Under the pieces are notes generated by a model, which searched no databases, was not told the origin of the DNA, and saw only the letters and a list, made by a program, of their open reading frames with translations. Positions 11,401-20,400 of a DNA stretch of 64,000 nucleotides are shown one piece after another. Position 1 is the stretch's first letter, and each line of letters begins with the position of its first letter. The position numbers were made by a program, and so were the translations under genes. The DNA is from Patiria miniata (lineage: Eukaryota; Echinodermata; Asteroidea; Valvatida; Asterinidae). The stretch lies in contig NW_024037056.1 in the NCBI RefSeq assembly GCF_015706575.1, forward strand, positions 14,769,176 to 14,833,175. Direction: 5' to 3'.

Positions 11401-14400
11401 TCATAAGATGTTTGGCATTGTAGGTGACCCTGACTCCAAACAAAGAGCCTGGTTCAATGTTTGGCGCTGGTGAAAGTGTCATCATCTACACGGGGATCGA
11501 CGAGGCTGGCAACATGGAGAGCTGTAACTTCACCGTCAATGTTACAGGTTAGACAAGAGTGTCTTTGAAATCCTGTGGTTTTTAAAACTTTTGTAGCAGT
11601 TCACAGTTTTTCATAACTCATAATTTGAATTGTTTACTTTCTAATTTAATTCCTTTGTTTGACTTATATTTCACTTTTTCCATTGCGCCATTCTGTCCAA
11701 AATCAAATAAATTTATTAAAGGTTGAACACAGAAATTGACTGAGGAGGGGTTTGAACTGGCAACCTCCGGATTACTGATCCAGTGTTCTACCAACTGAGC
11801 TATCCAGCCCCATGTTGGCTTCTGACTAGCGCCTTTTGAACAAAGACGCTGACAAAATGAGGGACCGCCAACATAGGGCTGGATAGCTCAGTCGGTAGAG
11901 CACCGGAACGGCAATCCGGAGGTCACGGGTTCAAACTCTGCTCCAGTTTATTTCTTTATTCAACCATAAAATAATTATAATGTACTTAGCGAGTTTCCTT
12001 ATGTGGTTTTCTTTAAAAAAAATATTATTAAATAAAAATGAATGAGAGAAATGCCAGGTTATCGCTGACTCCTCCGAGCTATCATTTTCTTGACTTCAGG
12101 TGATGTAGCGCCAGTCTTTGTGACGTGCCCGTCCAACATCGTAACCAACACCACATTCAATGAAGCCTTTGCTACGGTTGTATGGGCCGTGCCGGTAGCA
12201 GAGGATGATGTTAGCACGCCGATCATCGTGGAGGTGAACGGTTATAACCCTGGCAGGCAGTTTTCGATGGGAACATGGACTGTGGAGTATGTGGCAACAG
12301 ACTCCGCCCAGCAGACAGCAACTTGCCAATTCAACATTACTGTCATAGGTACGGAGAAAGTTGGGACCATTTTGTTGTTATCCTACAAAAATCTTTTAGA
12401 TTTGGCTCCTTACACTTTACTAGGGACTTACAGGGTGAGTAAAAAATAGCGGAACCCAAACCCCCAAAATTATTTTTTATATTAAAATAATTGCTCAATC
12501 CGTTCAAAGAAAATTACCATTTAAAGGCAATGACCCTAAAATCTTTTTTTTTGTCGGGAAAAAGCAATTTATTGTGTATTCTGACTGATTGGAACAACAA
12601 AGAAAATGACACAGAATACTTGTTTCAACAACTGTCACAATATCTTTATTAACAACCCTGGTTAGGCAAACAATATGATTTTTAAAATGTTTTTTTTTTT
12701 AACAGACGGGCCTTCAAAAGGATGTTGTTGAATATTTTTAACTTTTTAACTGAGGTTTTATCGTTCGAGAAGTTTGTAGACAATTGTGACAAAGATTCTT
12801 GAAGTCACATATTTGGACAAAAGATGTTTTGAGGGTCATTGTGAGGGGGGGGGGGTTCTCCCTTGGGCTGCAGAAAATAGGAAAATCCTGCAGAAAAGCA
12901 CAGTAAATCCTGCTGAACATCTTCTGAGCATTTAAACCCTCGCTTGATCCAATGTGTACCTACCTTTGTTCTAAAATTGGACTTGACTCATTTCAAGAAG
13001 CACTTTTCTTCCCTCTTTCCTCCTCACAGATCGTGAAGATCCGGTCATTGAAGGCTGTCCAGCAGACATCAACCGAGTCACTCTCAACAACGCACCATTA
13101 ACCATCACCTGGACTCCACCTGTCGCGACAGACAATTCTGGGGAGTATACCCTGATGGCTAACGACAATCACAAACCAGGCGAGACTCTAATGGTCGGAT
13201 CTTATGACGTCATCTACACTGTCAGGGATCCTAGCAGCAACACGGACACTTGCGAGTTCACCATTGTTATTGAGAGTAAGTCCAATGTTTCAATGTTCTC
13301 CCATTGTACATTGTGGCCCTTTCCCAACATGAGAGAGCTACTCTTGAATTCATGTTTCGAAACAAATCTTGAACATCAACAGAAACTGTCACATTTTTCA
13401 CAATAATATTCGTTAGGATTTCAAGCTGAAAAATAAAAATGCAGAGGTAATTATGATAACTTGTTTTGGTAGAATAAAGGACAAAGTTCTGTAAAATGTT
13501 CATTTTCATGTCGTCACATTCACTCTTGATGGCTTTTGAGAAATCTTGGTTGTAGTGTTTGTACTAGATCAGTTTCTGTACTCAAACTTTTATACAATCT
13601 TAACTAAATATTTATGAGTCTTAACCGAACTGTTGGTTTTTTTTCAGATGATGCTCCACCAGAGTTTGTCTCATGTCCCCCGAGCTCCACTGTGCCTACC
13701 GATCCTGGCCAGAACTACGCTACAGTCAGTTTCTCCTTCCCGACGCCGTCCGATGATCGTAGCAACCCACAATTGGTTGGTAGCCATGCTCCTGGCCACC
13801 AGTTTCCAATCGGTGATACAACGGTGACTTACACGGCCTACGATTCACAAGGACAGTCTGCTGAGTGTGTATTTGTCATTACTGTCGAAGGTAAGAATTC
13901 TACCTCAATAAAGAGAATTTGAGAAAAACGTTGGCCCTCTTTTACAAAGTTGAAAACTGTAAATCTGCTAAAAGTATTGTCATAAAATGGCAGATTTCTG
14001 CCACTTGATATATTTTATGGATATGATAAGCTGTATCCGCAGTATTAAGAGCAACCAATATCAATTTCTTTTTAGCAGTTTACTTTTTGATGACTGCATA
14101 TTGTTCATGTATTGATTCCAGATCGTGGAGATCCAGTCATCATGAACTGCCCGGCGGGTCAAACCATCCACATCCTGTCAACAACTGACGTCGCAGCTGT
14201 TTACTGGACTCCACCGATGGCCAATGACACTAGCGCCCTCACACTGAGCTCTAACAAGAACTCTGGAGATACATTTGAGTCTGGCTCCACGCAGGTCAGG
14301 TATACGGCCATTGACTCCGCTGGAAACGCAGACACTTGCACTTTCTCCGTGCTTGTGCTTGAAACAATCCGTAAGTTCCATGTTGGATTCGGTTTCATAA

Positions 14401-17400
14401 CGGTCGATCATAAAATGTCCTATTTCATGATCGTTGTAAAGGGAAGGCTTGATACAATTAATTGAGGCCAATGAATGACCGATTTTTCTTGCTGGATTGA
14501 GGGGCCACTGTTTTTATGCACAAAGGAAATTTGTTCTTCTTCCAACATTTTTCATTGATTTTTACAGTGCTTGTATTTATGAGCAGAATGTAGAAGGTCT
14601 TATTTCTGTCCTCAAAGTTTGCAATTTACAAACTTGATAATAGAAATATCTTCTACCCAGGCCAAATATCTATATTTTCAGATTTTATTTCCATAACATT
14701 TACTTCATAACGCTGTCAGTTCTGTACAACTCTGTAACAAACTCCTCTTGTGTTATCACAGCATCGTACGAGACAGACGGTAGTGTGGAACTAGTCAGTA
14801 TTGCATCCACGGCAAAACCATTCAACGCAGGATTCATTCAGTCTAGTCAGGATGTTCTAAGAGACGATGTAAGTATGGGTTGCTGGTCCAATTTTTTAAA
14901 ATATTGGTGTGGTCAGTGGAGAGAGGTCGCCATGGTGATGGTCTTTACTGAAAGGCCAAGTTTGAGCGAGAACGTTTGGGATAACGTTTTACTTTACTTG
15001 GCTCAAACCCACGTCAGTTGATCACATTTGGTCTAGTGTGGTCCTCTATTCATGACATCTTGAAGAGGTCGGGCATATCACTGGTTACCATGCTGTGCAT
15101 ATCACTGGTTACCATGCTGTGCATATCACTGGTTACCATGCTGTGCCCAGAGTAGGAGTTTTCTTATATTGTTCCATGAAAAATGTTAGACATCTAGCGA
15201 CAAAAGAGTGATTTCTTTAGTCTGCTTGTGAAACTAATTGTCTGTTTTATCCCCCCCCCCTAAACATCCTTTGATCTCAGCTTGACAGACTTTTCCGTCG
15301 TAGTTCGGTCAGCAGTGACTTTGTCGGCATTAGCTTGACGTCTACCTCAGTTGGTGGCGATGATCAGGCTATCATCGAATTCCTTATTTCCTTCACTGGT
15401 ACTCCTGCTCCGAATGATACCGAGATATCAGCTGCATTCTACGCTGCCTTGGTACCGACGTCGAATGAGTTTGATGACGGCAATGAGGTCTCACCAAACA
15501 CATTCATGCTGAGTAAGTTTTATGATGATTGATTAAAATGTCTAGCAGAGTTGGAATCAAATACTTGTCATTTAATAATTATTATTTCATCACAATTCAC
15601 TGGAGGAGAGTTTGGAATATTTGCTGTTTTTCTTTGTTTGCACACCAGGTTTGACTAGTTGTCCAGCAATCCCTTGTGATAACGGAGGCTCGTGTGTTCC
15701 TGACGGTAACTCCTTTGTCTGTATGTGTACAGCCTTCTGGACGGGAGACTACTGCGCAGAAGGTACATGTTTGTCAAACTTAGGCTGTGTCTGATAGTCG
15801 GCTATGGCTTCTTACTACATATGCTGCTGTGGAAGCGACTGCAGCCATTTCTCATAGATGTGTGTGTTGTGGCTAGTCATAGCCGTGTTATTCACACATG
15901 GTCTTACTGAGATTGTTTGAAGGAAGCCTTGCATGGAGACTACCAGTTTCATCTGGTTTGTACTTGTTAAACAAGCATGTCAAGCTTAAATCAACAATCA
16001 TAATTGTACACCTTAGTCATCAATACCGTGGGGTGCCCGGCAGAAGAGCATATAAGTGCTCTGATGTGAAAAATCACTTCAAGAAAATTCCATCAAAATA
16101 CTCCAATGTTCCTCAACGCGTAGTATGAATCCAATGTTCTCCCACGCTGTACATCGTATGAATTTTACATTTGTCACACGTATGAATCTCAATTTTTGTG
16201 TTAATTTCTGATGAAAATGTTCAAATTTCCTTAAAATTAGAGGCAGTTTTCTGCATATTTGCTGGCAAGGTTTTGGTGGTTATGTTTAACCTACGTTTTT
16301 GCGTCTCATGACTGTATGCTCCAACGGTGCCGTGGTAGAGCCACAAGTCTATCACAAGCCTTCGCATTTCAAGTCGGGTCCCAACTTTTTCAGACGAATT
16401 GTGATAAAATTCCTGGGCAATTTGACTTGTATAAGGACTTGTGATCAGATGTTTTTAGTGCCAAATCTGTTTTTCTTGTTTATCAGATGTCGGTGTTTGA
16501 ATAGTAATTTCTTGTCTTTTCTGTCTCAGATGTGAATGAGTGCGTTGTGAACAACCCGTGTGCCATGGACAGAGTCTGCATCAATATTGAAGGAAGCTAC
16601 CTATGTGGATGTGCAGCTGGCTTCTTCCTGGTTGGAGATACTTGCGTCCGTAAGTCACCCTGCATTGATGCGTATAGTTGAGGGCGCTCTTCAAATGCAA
16701 AGTGTAATGCGGAGTCGCAACAGCATGCACTCTCAATTCACATTCGCACCTGTGAGGAATGGAGCGTGGAATGCTGAATCTAGGATTTCTGAATGCAACA
16801 CCTGATTATTAAGAAATGCGCACATATGAGGGCGCTCTTCAACGCAAATTACCATCTGTAGACGCAACAGCTTACACTGTGGACACATTGGTTCCTTGTT
16901 AAATCGCATCATTGAGGAATGGAGTGTGGAATGCAAAAACTGGGATGGTCTGAATGCAACACCATATTATTCAGAAATGCGCACATGTGAGGACGCTATT
17001 CAAGTGGGAATTTCACTTGATAGTTGCAACAGCATACACTGTGGACACAATAGCTTTCGTAGCATCACCACATGCCCACATGCATTTCAAAATTTAAGAA
17101 ATTTATGTTCGGTTAAGTAACTGATTATTGTTTCTATATTTTTCAGCAACATCTCAGTTCAGCGGGTCGTTTGCTATTACTCGTATTGGCAGCTCGGAGG
17201 CAACGTTTACCTCAGATCTTCAAGACCCGACATCAGAGCAGTATCAGAGGATTGCTGGTGATGTCACGACTGTGGTAAGATAGTCTTACATTATTCTGAA
17301 ATTCTTCAGTATTCAATACTGCCCATTACGCTCGTAGCTTGTTATTCTTGAAATTTGAGCAGCGTCTTGCTTAGATACTTTGAAATTGTTGCATTGGCTT

Positions 17401-20400
17401 ATTGGGATTCCTGCTAATCACTGATTTCAATGTTAAAGTGTTAAGTCAATGTGTTTTTTATTCTGTAAATCTTTCTACTATAATTTAATTTTCTCAGTTT
17501 AAAGATGAATTTTGAAAATCTATTAATTTCATTATTTCTGTATTCTTGATGACAAAATTTAGCAGTGTGTATTTTTTTATTTACAACTTGATGGTTTGGA
17601 AAATGGTTCTTGTGCTGTGCTGGTTTTGTGTCGAAAACATTCTTTCAAGCTTATTTTGTTTTAGAATGTCCTCACTATTGATGTTTTTAAATTTTTTTCT
17701 TTCTAGCTGGACGATATCTTCTCAGATGAGAGTACATACATCTCATCTAGTATCGTCGGCATGTCTAGTGGCAGCATCATGATCCGATATGTCCTCACTT
17801 TCTCTGAAGACACCAGCATGAATGAGGACATGGTTACTAGGCAGATGAGTAACAGCGTCTCGGCCGACGGAGAGATTGCAGGCAGCGCCCTCTATATAAG
17901 ACCCTCGTCACTGACTTACGCCAACCGTACGTATTTGAAGTTCTCAGACCAATAGGAGTTACTTATCTTTCCAAGTAACGGTCAAATGACGATATTGATT
18001 GAATAAGTGATTTTTAGAATCTGAGCGTGAATTGTTAAATTATCGGCTGTTTATGACTTTACATACTCACTCACTCATTGGCATAGACGGCGTAGCTCCG
18101 TCATGCCGATCTCCTGTGCTCGCATCCTACAGCCTCATTCCACATGCAGTCCATCTGGCTAGGCCATCCGAGTTGTTCAACCAAGATGATCTGGGATGGC
18201 CACAGGGTCTCTTCCAGCCATGAGTTGGCCGTTGATCGCTCCTGGAATTGATGGCGATGCCCAGGACATTTTTAACTGGGGTATTGTCAGCCAGGCGAGT
18301 GACGTGTCCGGTGAAGGCAGTACGGTGCTGCAACTTTTTAATGATAGATTTAAGCACTATTTTTCTGACGTTTGTTCTTGCAGATATTTGCCCGGATGGT
18401 TTCTGTAAGAATGGAGGCAGGTGTTCACCGGATCCCGTCACTTATGATAGCACCTGCTCGTAAGTCCATCAGATTGTATCAAGTAAACAGTACTTAGGGG
18501 AATAAGGTTGGTTGGGCTGGTTTGGGTTTTGAGGTCTGGATTTGGGTTTGGAACTTAAAGGGAAAATACAACATTTGCAAACATCAAAAAATAAAACTAC
18601 CAAATCATTTAAAAATACCTTGCTGGTCTGTTAGTGAATGACAGTGTAAAGCATCCTGTAAAATCATGGCACCTGGTATACTGTCATTTTCAGGAAAAGT
18701 GGTATTTTTGTATCAATTTCCAACGCTGATCGGCCGATCAGCGTTGGAAAAAACTGGCTCTTTTTCAAATACTGGCCCCAGTTGACCATCGCACTTGTTT
18801 GCAATCGATTACACACCTATGAACGGGTACAAGCCAGCTAGACTGGTTCCCTGACCTTACAATTCCCCAATATATGTAAACTGCTCTGTTTCTTCTTAAA
18901 TGGAGTCAGGGAACCAGACTACAGGAAAATGATTGTTTTCTTGGTTTTTATAGCATTTTCGAACCCAAAACCTCAAAAAAGTCAGTGTAACTATATTTGC
19001 TATATATTTCCAACCCCCCAATTCCATCCATTTCTGAAAATTACAGCAAAAGCAAATGATGTATATTCCCTTTAAGATTTGAGTTTGAGGTTTGGGTTTA
19101 ATTTTGAGGATTGGGTTTGAGGTTTTGGTTTGAAGCTTTGGTTTGGAGGTATGGGTTTGCGGCTTGAGGTTTGAGTATGAAGTTTGAATGCGAGTTTAAG
19201 GTTTGGGTTTGAGGTCTGGGTTTGGGTTTTAATTTAAGGTTTGAAATTGAGGTTTAGTGTTTTGAGGTCTGGGTTTGAGGTTTAGGTTTGGGATTTTGAG
19301 GTTCTGGCAATGAGTATGAGGTTTCAAGTTTGAGTGTGAGGTTTAACATTGGAGTTTGTTACACAAAGTTTGACGTTTCTTTTTGACTATCTTAAATGTA
19401 GATGTGAGAGTCCCTACTCAGGTGATCGATGTGAGATCACAGACGTCTGGTCACCATTGGTCATTGCCATGGTAGCAGTTGCCGCGGTGCTGTTGGTCGT
19501 CTTGGCTGGTCTGTTCATCGCGTGTTGCTGCTTCCTGAGTAAACGTCTTGACGAGGAACCCAAGTATCCGGGAAGTCGTGACGTGGAGCAACGCAAGACT
19601 TTTGTGCAGATGTCGCGTCTTGCTCCTCAGCATCAGGGATCGGCTGTGGATCCACCTCGCAACCCTAGAGGGCGCTCTATCTCAACCAGCTTTGCTTCAC
19701 ACACTTCTCAGATTGATGCTGGATCAGGAGTCTACAGGCGTAATGATGATGATGTAAGTATTACATTAAATCTGAACCTGCGACCTCCGGATTGCCATCC
19801 GGTGCTCTACCAACTGAGCCTTCCAGCCCTATGTTGGTGGTTCACCATTTTGTTAATGACTTTGGAAGAGTTATGAAGCAACTTTTAAATTGAAGTTTTA
19901 AAATCAAAAGTTTGAAAATTAATCTTTTTTTAATCAGCTGCTAGTAAATTAATCACACTTGCCTGCAGCTTATACTCAATATTGTTCATAATAAGAGTGA
20001 GTTGATTGTTCATAATGAGAGTGAGCTATATTCAGCAAAGACGTAATTTTGTTCACGGTTTTTCTTCAAAACGCCAGTTTCATAATGCAGGCAAAAAAAT
20101 TTTTTCCTACAACGTTTTAACATTTTTTATAAATGACGATTGTATTCCAGCTTCTTAACAATATGCATCATACAATGCAGCATCCAATTTGAGTTTAACT
20201 TCAACTCAGATAACTGCAATTGTTTTCTTTCTTAAACAGAGCTCGGATATGGGAACCACCTCGTACCAGAACCAAGCATTCGACATCCCATATCTCGAGG
20301 TAAAGTCCCCTCCACATTCTTCCAATTGACGTTTGCTCGAAGAGAGATCAGTTTTTGAATTTACAAAACCCACTGACATTTTTACTGATATTGTCATACA

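Larger units (their letters stand above)
7526..14370 (+). other. HYR domains 11-20 of the receptor
   Basis: Ten more HYR domains. The FTFCP subtype recurs at 8068-8310. After that the FTFCP start is replaced by FVSCP or FVTCP (10399, 12100, 13648). The domain at 10938-11547 is the only one interrupted: a phase-0 intron of 367 bp splits it after the DNSGV motif. Its two halves add up to the standard 243 nt, so the intron was gained without loss of coding sequence. The 9685-9936 exon is nine nt longer than the usual 243, giving a short linker. The 13030-13275 exon ends on A rather than G, so the next domain starts with Asn instead of Asp. Confidence 0.83.
18384..19753 (+). other. Split EGF, transmembrane helix and start of cytoplasmic tail
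   Basis: Exon 18384-18459 carries the first half of an EGF module (ICPDGFCKNGGRC). Exon 19402-19753 completes it (CESPYSGDRCEI), then encodes a hydrophobic helix from about PLVIAMVAV to GLFIACCCFL, followed by basic SKR. That is a clear stop-transfer arrangement with likely palmitoylated Cys triplet. The rest is cytoplasmic, Ser/Arg-rich, ending in a run of Asp. The 942-bp intron between the exons holds a TTAA-flanked transposon-like element inside a G-rich low-complexity tract. Confidence 0.85.

Noticed and set aside
11876..11946. tRNA-Ala-like gene (anticodon loop ACGGCAA)
   Set aside because: Position 33 is C, the acceptor and T stems pair poorly, and similar degenerate copies are scattered in the window. 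It behaves as a SINE head.
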